DNA from: Ciona savignyi
Taxonomy: Eukaryota; Chordata; Ascidiacea; Phlebobranchia; Cionidae
NCBI GenBank assembly: GCA_000149265.1
Contig: CH002949.1
Span: 908,550 to 972,549, forward strand
Reading direction: 5' to 3'
DNA length: 64,000 bases
Shown in pieces: positions 12,971 to 25,393 of this stretch (positions are counted from its first letter, which is position 1; each line of letters opens with the position of its first letter). The notes below the pieces were generated by a model. The model ran no database searches, was not told the origin of the DNA, and saw only the letters and a list, made by a program, of their open reading frames with translations. The position numbers and the translations under genes were made by a program.

Positions 12971-13773
12971 TATAAAATGTCGGTTTGCTCACTAAAGCAT
13001 CAATTACTCGTGGTCTGATGTTTCGTTATACCAGGTTTGGGTAAAAGATTAGATTATAAATAAACCAAGGTAGGAAATAAACCAAGGGAATTCGATTAGA
13101 AATAAACTAAGGTAATTCTCTATTGACCTTTTTGCTTAATACCTGCTATATTTAGCAAGTAGTCCCACGGTACAGATAAGAGGGATTTATAGTTATTATC
13201 GGATAATTCTTGAAGGACATTCGCGTGTTGAAATTGTATCACTATTATTAGTATCAAATTATTCGTAGCTACAGTCCATATTGTGAGATATAAAATGAAG
13301 AATATTTTGCTCATGCTATTTTCATTGCTATAAATCTATCCTAGAGTCCTTTGGTTTAAGGTTAGGAGTTTGAGTACTTACATTAGCGGGTATAAAAATG
13401 AAATACGCGAACTGATATCGCGGTCAGTCAAACACCGATTTAAATAAACACTTAAAATTATTTGTGCATATTGGACTCAATCATGTTTAAAAATAACAAA
13501 AATGACAAAATATATTGATTTTTTTGCGAAAAAATACAATTTAAATATGTGAAAATCAATTACTAATTATGTCGGTTGGTGGTTATAAAAAAAACGAACG
13601 AACGCAAAACGTAGTAGGCCTAAATAACCTAATATGAATATTTACGTCTTGCGGGGGGTCCATAAAAAATTTAAAAAAAAACTAAATATTTAACTTATAT
13701 TTATTATATATATATGTTTATCGACTGTAATTTAAAACAATCATTATCGTTGATTACAATAATTTCGACTTAC

Positions 13774-13801
13774 CTGTACTATTTTCCCCGCACTGAGTCA
13801 T
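13774..13801 (-). other. Possible first coding exon of the GPCR
   Basis: On the minus strand, caccATG starts a 28-nt segment encoding MTQCGENST and one extra base, followed by a strong donor gtaagt (13773-13768). Its phase 1 end joins in frame to an acceptor at 12512 in copy 2 (…AQIAITCQEAG). It would supply a short N-terminus with an N-glycosylation site (NST), which the alternative start MIINLYKT lacks. It lies outside the duplicated unit and no equivalent was seen upstream of copy 1. This is inferred from splice fit alone. Confidence 0.4.
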
Positions 13802-15562
13802 GGTGAAGGAGCAGATATGAAAGTCGTATTTATTGTACGAACATCCGAGGTCTTTGGTTGCTTCCAACGGAATGGTGCTTGGCGAAGAATAAGACATCGC
13901 TTTGACGAACCAACTTCCAAACAACTTTACTTCCAGATGAATGAGCAGCCGATAAAATTGATTGCAGCACAATTGATCGGTGTATGTTTAATTGTCCATA
14001 CCAAGTGATTTCACACCTGCCATCTCAGTAATTAATTCGGGCTCGATCCTAATAAGTGGGTTCGTTAAACTTGGAATATGGTATATGCGCGTATATATAC
14101 CACAAAAGTCGATACGCAATTAAAAACAGACTGTTTAATATCAAAAATACTGGCGGCTGCGCGTGTCAGGTTATTGTTAGAGCGAGCCAACAAAACGAGG
14201 GGTAAAAGCCAATAGTTTAATTAAGCGATTCCCTTGGGCAGAGCGCTTAATTCGCAAAACCGACATTGCCTTAATTTGATTCCAAGCGCGCTTGAAGCCC
14301 AGACACCCCTTCAAAGTCTCGCGCAAATAAACAACATGTTTAAAAACTCGCCTACTCGTGGGCTGCCAACAACGATTTGTGCACACACAATCTGGCCCAA
14401 AATCGACGACATGTTGACCCGACTGAGAAAACTGCACAAGATACGATTTCTGGGGTTCTGCCGGCAGAACAAATCGTTATATTCCGTTAATTAAAGCAAA
14501 ATTTTGCACAGTTCGCCAAAAAAGGTCTAAAAGTCACGAAAAATCGATCGCAGACTTTCGTTAATGGGAAACTAGTGATTTAAAATAAATAAAGTATTTA
14601 CGGTTTTCTGAAACAATACACATAACAAATAACCATATAACACAAATACAAAAATTAAAAAATATTTTATAAATTCGTCGCGAGGAACATCGTCACAGTT
14701 AAAGTCCTGAAAGTTTTATTCTTTCAATATTATTGGCGCAATTGTTTTGCTTAACAAACACCGTACTGTAAAATTGGGTAAGGAATGTAAAATCGGGTAA
14801 AACTATAACCGAGTGTAAAATTTAAAATAGAAAACAACGTATTACAACTTATGTTTCTGGCGCACATACCTATAGATGGTAGAAAGATAAATTCTGGGTT
14901 ATGGGATAGAGTTTAGGGCTTTAGGGTAATGCGCTGAGTGTTAAAATACTGTTGTTAACAACTAAGCTTTATATAAACGACAAAGATGTCATTTTACCAC
15001 ATCTGCCAAGGATATAAATAAATTATATGAGCAAATATAAAGCCGTTTCTTGTAATCGATTAAAACAAGTTCAAAAGCCATGGTAGAAAACCACCAAATC
15101 GTTCCTGACAGCGTAATTAATTTTTTTTTGAATTAATTCATCCGCAAACAGCCAGAGCAGTCTCAACGTTTCCACAAGTCCCCGTATTCGCACTGAATAT
15201 AAGTTGTAGATAAAAACAAAAGGAAAAACATTTTATGAACTATAGCTAATCTATTTATTAAACGAGTCTGGTTCCTTATATACTCATTTAAATATACACA
15301 CAAGATGTAAATAAAATACAAGGTGTACGGCACCAAAAGTCTCCAAATATTTTGCCCATTCTTTCCATGCGACATATGGCGGTCCTGAATACATGTCAGA
15401 AATAAACACTTACAAGTTATAGTCAATCAAGGTCTCTGGGACACGCGTAATGTTGTCATTTACACATGCCGTCACCATACCCTAATCTAGGTCCAACGGT
15501 ATTATTACAAAATTGTAAATCTCAACATTTTCGGTTCAAAAACCATTAAAAATTGGGCAACA

Positions 15563-15779
15563 CTAAAAGGAGGGAGGGGCGAAAGGACGGAAGAAGGGAA
15601 ACTGCTTTCTTAAACTCTGGAAACTAGTTCTAACTGTGTCCTAAACACTAATCTTAACCCCAGAACTAACCTTAACTCCAACCGCATATTAAAAACTAAC
15701 TGTAATGTACTAATATTTATTTTAGTGTGCAGTTTCCCTCCTTCCCTCCTTCCCTTCTTCCCGATTTCCCCCTTTTAGT
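15563..15779. mobile_element. MITE-like element with purine-rich inverted ends
   Basis: Left end actaaaaggagggagg, then ggaagaagggaaactgc. The right end is the reverse complement type: gcagtttccctccttccc to ccttttagt. The core has CCCTAA-like runs (aatcttaaccccagaactaa). A second copy is at 46443-46642. Confidence 0.65.
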
Positions 15780-15979
15780 TTTCCCCTAAATAAATGTTAC
15801 ATTTTACAGCGCAAGTTTTAACACTGAAAAACATTGAATTGCTTTCTTACCCTAATGAACTAGGTACAAGCACATGCTTACACTCGCTAGTTGGGTAATT
15901 AGAAACAAGAACCTGTTCACCCGTCTACCGGTGCATAAGCATATATGGCTCGGCCTTACGCAACAATGACGGTTTTCGT

Positions 15980-16090
15980 GTAAGGTCGTGGGCCGAATGG
16001 TTAACGCGACCGATACATATACCGACTCTTATAGAAAAAGGTCCTAGTGAAGAGCACATCATTGAATCAAAACTAAGTTCAAAAAACAAA
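15980..16090 (+). repeat. SINE-B copy
   Basis: tcgtgggccgaatggttaac, ccgatacatataccgactct, then a degraded B-box-like part. Confidence 0.75.
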
Positions 16091-16099
16091 AACAATAAA

Positions 16100-16215
16100 G
16101 GTTTTCGTGTACGGTCGTGTGGCCGAATGGTTAACTCCATCGATACAATTACTGATATTTATAAAAAGGTTTCTTTTGTAACGAACCGATGACCGGTTAA
16201 AACTTATAGCTCGGT
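16100..16215 (+). repeat. SINE-B copy, adjacent to previous
   Basis: gtcgtgtggccgaatggtta, a poorer middle, ending gcttggtaa-like (tagctcggtaa). Forms a tandem pair with 15980-16090. Confidence 0.75.
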
Positions 16216-18332
16216 AAACAAGAAGGTTTTCTTTAATCTAATAAGTTGTATAAACCGCAAAAGTTTTTGTGCAGCGTAATTGCATTAAACGACCTTCTTC
16301 AGAGACATATTAATTCCGGAATGCAAAAATTTATAAAATTGAAAAATAATGAAATAAAAACGAAAATTATAAATTGAAGATCATGTCATCTGACGTAATC
16401 TCTCAGTTATGATCACAACCACTTTGGCCCTGATAAGGTCTAACCCTATTAATTAATTACATCACTTGTAATCATAGGCCTGTATATTTTATATAAAGTG
16501 TCACTCAGAAATCCGGACACTAAACAAACCCAAAACTGACAAGCACGTCAAGAAAGGACATTAATTGGAGTATCATTCGTGCTGAGTTGTCCAATCCATT
16601 AGCTAAACTCTCGATTTTTTTATTAAATATTTTGGGATTTTTTGCGATATTCATACGTGTTATTTGTGTGAATCATTTTTCTAAATGGCATATTTTATTG
16701 TTCTGTGAATATGATAAAAATACCTATTTGTTGATGCATGCAGATTCATATTTCTAAAAAGCGGAGAATTCGAGTTTCTTTATATACAATGTAAAGCGAG
16801 ATCAACAAATTACAGTAATTGTTTTACAGAGGTAATTTATATATTAGCTTTCCAATAACTTTTCTGTTTTTAAAACCTTTTTACATTAGCTTGTCTAACC
16901 GAGGGAAAGCACTCACTATACTCTGAAGTTACAATAGCTATTCCCTCATCTTTTATCCATCGTCAAATTTCTAAAATAAAAGTTTGTTGCAAAATGTTTT
17001 GCATCTAAAATATTATAGTATACCTGACAGTTTTATATTTCTCAAAAACTAAAACGAAAGTCACCAATCGCGATATTTTTTTCTTTAGAAAATAACCTAA
17101 CACGGAAATTGTTTTCGCGGTCGCCGTGGTTGAGCTGCAACACTCCCAACGCATCGCAGGTAACGATCGTCAGTAAAAGCGTTTGACTTCTAACCTAATT
17201 GATACGCAAATTCAATCAACTTGCGGCTGACTAAAATCGGTCAGTTAGCTTAAAATCAATCGCATGTAATCCTCTGCACTTGGAGTTGTCTGTCTTGGTT
17301 GAGATATAAAATCGTTGGGATTTTATTGTAATTATCTTTTTTTAATACTTATGAACTACAGTACTGCGATATTTAAAGAAATCAAAAAAAGGGGCGAACT
17401 TTAAACCAGATAAAAAGTTTGTGCTCTATTTACTACAATTTTGATTTAATCCGAAATCTGAAAATGGTGACATGATTAATTACCTATACCGAAAATGCAG
17501 ATAAGTTTTCCTTCGTCTGCATATTTTTATATTCATTCCTATCTTAATATAAATTAATTATTCAAAAGACATTTGCTTACACCACTTTGTTGAATGCCTG
17601 CGCTCAAAATAAAGAGACGAACTTCAGCTAATCAATATTGTAAAATATCAAGCACTTTTCCAACTTTGATTTCTTTTCCAATCGCTATATAGTCCGTAAT
17701 GTACAACGTCATATTTGGAAATGCGTCATAATAATGCATTGTTCCACCCATGCCAGGACGCAAAAATGCTGAACTGGACGCCGAATGTCGGCGTGTGCGT
17801 CATAAAGGAAAATGAGTTCTAGGAATTTATGGAAACGTATTCCGAAAATGTACAAAAATGTATTCTTCCGAGAAAACGTAATTTATATGGGTATTATCCT
17901 TTGCTATCGATTAAATAAGTCTTTTGGGTCCAAAATTTGTTTTTTTACTATAAGTTAGTTTTGTGTCAAAATTTCTAGGTTTTGTTGTGTATTCTAGTTT
18001 GGTAAAACAACGATAAATATTTTTTTGACTAAGATTGCTTAATTAAAGAGGTATAAAAATGTTAACTTTATAAAATACTAAAAATGAAGCGATGCAAATA
18101 ATATATACACATTTGGTTGTGCACCTTAAATACTGTTACATTGAAATCAGCACTACGTTGTTAAAGTTTACAATTCTAAAAATTATAAACTCCTCTATAT
18201 TTCATAATGATACCATTGTTGTGGCAAACGCATTATCTACCCCGTGCAAGATTTGTGATGCCATTAGTTTTAATATTAATTTTCATAATGTATAAAAGGA
18301 AAGTTCACAAGTTAAAATAGACTTTCAACAAA

Positions 18333-18565
18333 ATGGTTGCAGATACGAAACTGGTCACTAGCTAGTCGGTTGTGTCCTTTGGCAAGGCACCTAACGGACA
18401 TAGCCTGAACCCGTCGAATTAGTGGGTTCTACCAAAATAAAGGAACGTCTAAAATAACACAATATCTCCGGTAACCCGACGTAATCTGACCTGCCCCCTT
18501 ATGTTAACCACCCTGTTTTCCCCATTTACGGGCATAATAAATATCCTATCTATCCTTTTTTCTAC
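18333..18565 (+). repeat. SINE-A copy, head missing
   Basis: ggttgcagatacgaaactgg, tagtcggttgtgtcc, ggcaaggcac, ggttctacc, ending aataaatatcctatctatcc. Several small deletions. Confidence 0.75.
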
Positions 18566-18721
18566 TTGTAACTATTCGACGCCTGTTAAGCCCTTTATTC
18601 GTAGTTACAAGAATGTCGGTTGGGTTTTAATCGGTGACGTTATATGTCACAAAGAGAGACGACATACACCGACAGATGATAAATGATGACTAAATAAACG
18701 ATGGAGTCGCCATTTTTAGTT

Positions 18722-18827
18722 GGTTGACGCAGTTGGCCACATACGACTACCTGGCGAACAGTTTCGTCCTGCAAACCTTCGGCTGAAAGGCGACGCACTT
18801 ACCCACCAGACTAACCTGTCGGACTAG
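18722..18827 (-). repeat. SINE-A copy, head only
   Basis: gcctgcaaaccttcgg-like region (cctgcaaaccttcggctgaa) and gactaacctgtcgga in inverse orientation. Confidence 0.7.
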
Positions 18828-18879
18828 AAATATTCTTAATTAACGACATTACGAATGTATAAGCTTTTAATTTATATAG

Positions 18880-19096
18880 TTTAGTTTATTCAGTTTTTGC
18901 CCCAGTATTAAATAATGGCAAAGGAATCAAATTACGACACAGGAACAGAAAAGACGGCAAAACAAACAGTCGTAAAACACTCATTAAAAAAGGATATCGT
19001 TTAATAAATATAGCAAACGCGGCCACCAAACCTAAACGAAAGAGTAATAATGAGCAAACAAAAATTAATTAAAACCAAAACGATATAGAGCCCTGA
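18880..19096 (+). repeat. Dispersed repeat R, copy 1
   Basis: Unnamed family: tttagtttattcagtttttg, gacggcaaaac, cagtcgtaaaacac, aaaaaggata, taataaatatagc, ccaaacctaaacgaaag. Related copies at 20405, 25432, 33661 and 38072. No tRNA-like head or terminal repeats were seen. Confidence 0.7.
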
Positions 19097-20077
19097 AGAA
19101 AAGTGTGCGGTAAAGCGCGACCAGTACTGAGGGGGAGCCGGCTTTAGGAGAAGATGTGGTCCGAAAGCGTGGACCAGATTGGCAAAAGAAAACCTGCCTA
19201 AAATAAAATTCCACTAATGTCAGTTGGCACTGTTAGATTCAAGCACACTTACCGGGGCATATTTACATTAAATATTTTCATTATAACACACAAATTGCAT
19301 AACACTAATGCATTTGATTTAATACTTATTTAGGAGTAACAATTTTTTAGCTTTAAGTCACCTCTTTTTTGTGGACTAGTTGTCAGATTATCGCATGATA
19401 TATGCCATTTTGGCAAAACAGAATGTCGATCAAAATTTAATATTTGCCCGGTATCTGAATATATTGTGCGTAGTTCACTTATAGGGTGTGAAATAAATTA
19501 TTATTTTAATTTTGGTAAATAAAGGACAAAAGAACCAAATAAGAAGCAAATATTTACTTTGGACTTCGCCTTTCTGCACTGCGAAAAAATAACAAATAGT
19601 CCACGAAAGTTGATTATTAAAACCAAAAGTCTGACATGAGTATCAGTTTAGGTTACTCCCCTTTTTTGATTGACGGAGTTATAGTGCGAGGCGTCTTTGG
19701 TTGCTAAGGATGTATTGCCGTTTTAATCAGTAATATTAGAGGTTTTTGGATTAATAATAAAATATACCACGGTGTATAGTACATTACTTGTATTTGTACG
19801 TATCCTATCCAATTTTTGTAACAAAAAATATACCACGAAATACTATAACGTCCCAAAAACAACACAAAATTTAGACCTACCAAAGAAAAGTCTCAAGAAA
19901 GTCTGAAGATGTTGCTAATATAGTCCGACTCTTTTCAAAGAAATGGCAATTTGTTTCCATTTCTACCCTTAAATATATGTAACATATTAAAATTCGACAC
20001 TTCTTTTTTATAATTTAGATAAATAGGTTATAATTGAAGAGTCTTAAGCTTGACTTGTGCTATTTTCAACATTGAAG

Positions 20078-23000
20078 ATGGACGGTCCACGAAATATGAC
20101 CGGTTTATACCTTGGTGGGGTAAGAAGTGTTCAGACTTATAAATTTTAAGTAATATTGAGTGGTATAATGTCAGCACTTGTCAGATATCTCTGGTGTTTA
20201 TGTTGCTGCAACTGATACAAAATGTATAAAGTTTAAATTACATATTAATTGGTACTTAGTATACAACCCATTGTTGGTTACGCCTAAAGGCGCATGCAAC
20301 TTGCAAGTTTCTGCTTTCGATCATCCAAACTTCTGCTCGACTGGGTTTTTACTAGTAAACTTACTAATGGTACAAGGATTGAGCCAAAATCCATACTTTA
20401 GTTTAGTTTCGTTTATTTTTTGTTTCCACGATGAAAACACGATGCAGAACCTTTGATAAAAATTTGGAAAAGGTAGAAAAAAACGGCAAAACGACAGTCG
20501 TTAGAACACGTCTAAAAAGCAATAAATTATTAAATTTCGGTATAATTAGACGTAGCCGCTAAACCCACATAAAAAATAACATAAAAAAATGAAATAATTT
20601 CTGTTCTAAATATTAACTCTGAAAACCAATCTGTTCTAATTAACATAAATGTGTCTTTTAAAGGATTTTGATACAGATATAAACATTGTAAAGTAATATG
20701 GTAATTTCTATTAGAAAAAAGGTTACAACAAAATAGATTCTGATTATATAAAGAGCAATCTTGTAAAATTCATTTTTATGTAACCAGCGAATTTATCAAT
20801 GGATTCTATATATTTGTACAAATAACCTTCTTTTGTCGCCCTATTTGTTTGAAAATCTATTGTGGCTTTAGAAGCTTATATTTACTTTTCCAAGTTGAGT
20901 ATATACCATACTTCATTTCTTTAAAGAAAATTGATTCCAAGGAATTTTATTTTTATTAAATTACCTGTAAATATAAAAATGTGTTCTAGTATGTTTGTTT
21001 GTTTGGCAAAACATTTTTGTTAACCTTTTTTGGATTTAATCATAGCTTTATTTCCCCCTAGTATCTTGGTAATTTGAAAAATAGTGCATTAATGAAAAAA
21101 AACAGGAGTATCTTATCTCTAAAAAACTAAAACATAAATCGTTGTGGTAATACCAAGTGCATACATTTGTTTTTTTAATTGTCAAAGCTGTGTTGTTTAT
21201 TGCTACTTTTTTGTCCACGATTAGCATGTAGGCATGTGTGCTAAAAGGTAGGTTCTAATTGTTTTAGGTTCCTTTAAAACTAGCACATAATGGGAACAAT
21301 CCTTTATATTTTTACCCTTTCTATGCAAATAGACTATTCTGCTTATCCAGCCTATTTTTCTTTCTCTATTTTTCTTGTTTAGTTTATCCAAGAAGGATAC
21401 CTACCCCCTCGCGAACGGAAATCTACAATCCCATCAACTTTATACCGGGGTCATGTGGTTAAGCTTGCACGGGCACCTAACTCAAATCCACATCGGGTAA
21501 GATGGTAGACCTATTAATCTGTGTTTGTTTTGTGATGTTCTTGGTATTAAATAATATCACTTGCCAATTGTGCCAGTTGCTTTAATATTGCAATTTGGTA
21601 AAATGACGCCTCATATATTAACAAAAAATTCAGATTTATATTACTCAAACATAAAAAATATTGGCATGTATACTTATTGTGATACCAGTAGTATACAGTT
21701 TTACGACTTAGCAAGACATCAAGTTTGCTTATGTGGTTTAAGTATTTTAAGTACTCCAATTGTGTTTGTGGGTCAGGCATTGAATAACGTTGCCTTGATG
21801 TCAAGCATTACATCACAAAAAATACCTTAAAAACACATTGTGTTATAATAATACATTGTCCCACAAAAGAGAATAATATTAAGTATTCAATCTCATATTA
21901 AACTGTGTTTTTCAATTGCAGAGCTCAGTTGGTCGCTACCCAATGCACAGTTTAAATGCTGGTTTTGCTGGTACACAATTCCCTATTAAAGACCAGATGG
22001 TAAACACAATTTCAACTATGTCTGTTTCTAGTGTTGTTATTTGTCGTAGTAATTTGATGCTACACAAAGAGTGTAAAGCAAGCTATAAGATTAAACCTTC
22101 ATTTGATCTGTAGTTTTAGAGCTATCGGTAAACAAAAACTTGATATGCCAATGGCTTCAATTGTACGGCGATTCTACAAGAATCTATATCATGTTTCTCA
22201 ATTATATGAACAACAATAGATATTAGAACTAGTTTTTGCTTTGTCCTTTATTTTATAAACAACCTTTATAAAGCCTTTAATGAGAGTTTATAAATTAATT
22301 GTTTGACACTGCCAATTAAAGAATAGTTTTATATTAATAAATTATGTGATTGGTCAGTAGGCCTATCCAACTTGGTATTGTTTTATAGCCTGCCATATTG
22401 GGTAAAATGAAATTTACAAACAATGCCATACTTTGTTGTCTAATTTAATCTAACAATATATACTATAGGGTATTGTAGCGAATCATATAGTGGTAGTTTT
22501 TATTCTCTCATCTCACATTCAACACAAACTTTTATACTGTGCGACGCGCGTCATCAAATTAAGGGCAATTAAGTAATCAACAAAACGGAATGTGAGGAAT
22601 GTTACAGTATTATAATGGGTGTGGAATTCAAATTGATGTAAACATAGTTGGTGACGGTTGACAAGTAACTAACAGTCCCAATTTCTCAATTTCTAAAACA
22701 CTACATGCAGTGAAAAGATATATCCAAGTCAAACCTGATGTGGCTCACTATACAAAACACACTGTAGACATGTTTTGATACTAATATTTTTTTTTATAAA
22801 TTTTAGAATTTCAAATCTCCACGGGATCTGCAAAGATACAAGAAATATAAAGCCAGAGGCAAATGGGCCAACTATCCAATGACCATAGAAATCAGAAAAA
22901 TTGCTGGGTTAATCATTGTTTACTGTTTTTGTTGTAGTTTCATTGTTGACCATTAATTATGTTATATTAAGTAATTTTCATATTTTATTTGACCCAGCGG

Positions 23001-25333
23001 GTTCAATCTGTTTTTGCTTTAAAGTCCTTGCACTAGGACACAACTGAAGGATGACAAATGACTAAAGTTATGTTCAACTGTAACCATAGTCTTTATTTAT
23101 CATCCGACAAAAAAGTAAAAAAGTAATAGTCCGACCAGTTAGTCTGGTGGTGTAGTGGGAGTGTGTGACGCCTTTCAACCGAAAGGTTGTAGGTTCGAAA
23201 CTTGTCGCTAACTAGTCGGTTGTGTCCTTGGGCAAGGCACTTAACGGACATTCTCTGAACCCAGCGGATTAATGAGTTCTACCAAACTCAAGAAACCTGT
23301 CTTTTATGCACAACACACAGCAATAGCTACGGTAACCCGACAGTGGGCGCGAAGTAATCTGGCGATTGCCCGTGTGTTAACCCCGTTGGTTTTCCCGTGG
23401 GATAAACATGAATATCCTATCCTATCCTAATCGAATGATCATTTTGCTAGAACAATAATTGTGGTTTGTATAGTATTAAGCTGTGATGCAACCTAATTGC
23501 CTCTGGAATGCTTTAATTTTGGGGAAATATTCGACATAACTACATGCTGCAATGCAGTGGATAATGGAAGTACCAGTTCAGCAAACCTTTTTATAAAATA
23601 TACTGAATACAGTACAGGAACATCTGGAAGCTATCTTGCAGAGTGTGTTCTTGGAGAAAAAAACATCATCAAGCAGGATGTGATGAAAAATGAACCATAC
23701 TTCTCATCTCATGCACCTAATCCCACGGCTGCCAATTTGTACGGCGGAATGGTGGGTGTTTTTTCTTATTATTGAGAACGTATGATAGAACACATGTTGC
23801 TACTGGTTTTACACATAAGGGACACAACCGAATACACTGGGTTATTGAGATTCCATAGTCAGTGACTCTTTGAGTATTATTAGATATGGCATTCCAACAC
23901 TGCTCTAAATTTGATTTATTTCTGGGTTGTCAAATGACAACAATTTCCATCATATAGAATTAAAATTTAATCCAGTATGATTTAGGCCCAACCCACTTGC
24001 AGAGATGTTCTGTTTAAGCTTCATCATGCGTTTCCACTGCACACAAACGAACCATCAAGCTTTGAAAACAAATCGCCACCATATAAACTGTTGTGGAAAT
24101 GCGTTAATTTATATTCCTGTTGTAATACGTGCAGGTTTCCAGACAGTTATTTTGTGCCCTGTAATCAAGCGTGCCCAGTAATCAACTGTAATCATGCCCG
24201 CATGTTTGTAATATTTATTTATTTTGCTATGTAACATTCTTTGCGTGCATTTCGTGCTATATAATAACCATTAATGGGTTCTACCTAAATCAGTGGTTCC
24301 CAACCTTTTTGTCTTGGTGACCCTCTTAAAAATTTTCGAAGATTCCGTGACCCACACTTATATTCTATCCTAAATGCAAAATTAGAAAGTTAGCACAAAA
24401 AAAATGTTTTACTTGCATTTATTAACAAATCAGTGCGATCGTTGACCTTGTAGGTCTGCAGCTAAACCTCCCCTTAACTATCTTGACCAATTCCAAGTCT
24501 TGACGGATTTCTGTTGTGCAATATATACTAAGCTACTTCCCTAATAGAGTTTCAATTTGCAGCTATTGCACGTTTACAGTCAAGTGGTCATATAGTTTAT
24601 GACATCACAGTGGACGATATGACATCACAGTGGACGCATACTGATGCAATAATATTGTGCTACAAAGCAATCCGAATGAAATGTCTCAATGGAAAATTAT
24701 GCACAGGATAGAGCACATACTATGAGCGTACCGAAGCATCCAGTCCTATTGACAGTTACCCTTGTTCTTACATTAGCAACAGCTTCGCGACCCCCTTTAA
24801 CATGCTTTGCGACCCCTTTGGGGGTCGCGACCCCCAGGTTGGGAACCACTGACCTAAATGAAGGAACGTGTCTATCATACACAACACACTGCAATAGCTC
24901 CGGTAACCCGGCAGTGAACGCGAGGTGATGTGACGATTGCCAGTGTGTTAACCCCCTTGGTTTTTCCTTTCACGATAAACATAAATATCATATCCTAACC
25001 GTCCCCCAACCCCCTAGAACTCAGCATCTCCGGCATGTCGCGACAGAGAGGAAGAACGATTCTACCAAGTCATGTACGATGAGATTCACCAGGTGGTATC
25101 AGGCCAACAGAACTCAATGCTTCACAACCAGCATAAACTACAACGTATTCTGCTCAATCCTTCCGATATTGGGATAAGGCCTGACGTGTAAGTGACGTTC
25201 TTGCTCGGTTATTTCTCGTTCCCTAGATTATAGCGACCATTGACGCATATTTGATTAAAATCAATAAGTCATTAGAATTATGTAAACAATTCCATATATA
25301 TATATAAAATTATGTTTTCGCTAAACCCACATA

Positions 25334-25393
<60 letters not shown>

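Larger units (their letters stand above)
7893..13339. repeat. Segmental tandem duplication, unit 2
   Basis: Second copy of 861-6638 in direct orientation, with a 759-N gap at 11357-12115. It differs by scattered substitutions and small indels and by a local doubling of about 45 bp just 3' of the first TM exon (12225-12325, gcggtttataat twice). Confidence 0.9.
9115..13801 (-). pseudogene. Class A GPCR, copy 2, frameshifted in TM5 exon
   Basis: Same gene as at 2298-5833. Exons: possible start exon 13774-13801, then 12329-12511 (TM1), a TM2-TM3 exon lost in the N gap, 11233-11356 (partial TM3-TM4), 10580-10718 (TM5), 9913-10078 (TM6), 9115-9495 (TM7 and tail). The TM1, TM6 and TM7 exons encode the same residues as copy 1 with only silent changes. 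The TM5 exon is 139 nt instead of 141: two bases are missing in the A-run after the TM5 RTRF motif, so the frame reaches a TGA within four codons, in the third intracellular loop. If real, the receptor ends after TM5; if it is a homopolymer error in the draft, the gene is intact. The silent-only pattern argues for recent function, so the pseudogene call is provisional. Confidence 0.55.
13802..20077. other. Intergenic region with repeats
   Basis: Holds SINE-B copies at 15980 and 16100, a purine-rich inverted-repeat element at 15563, SINE-A fragments at 18333 and 18722, and a repeat R copy at 18880. The open frames at 14177-14494 and elsewhere match no family. No exon chain was found. Confidence 0.5.

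Noticed and set aside
24689-24928. 79-codon open frame
   Set aside because: It runs from inside the hAT-type element across its end into a SINE.
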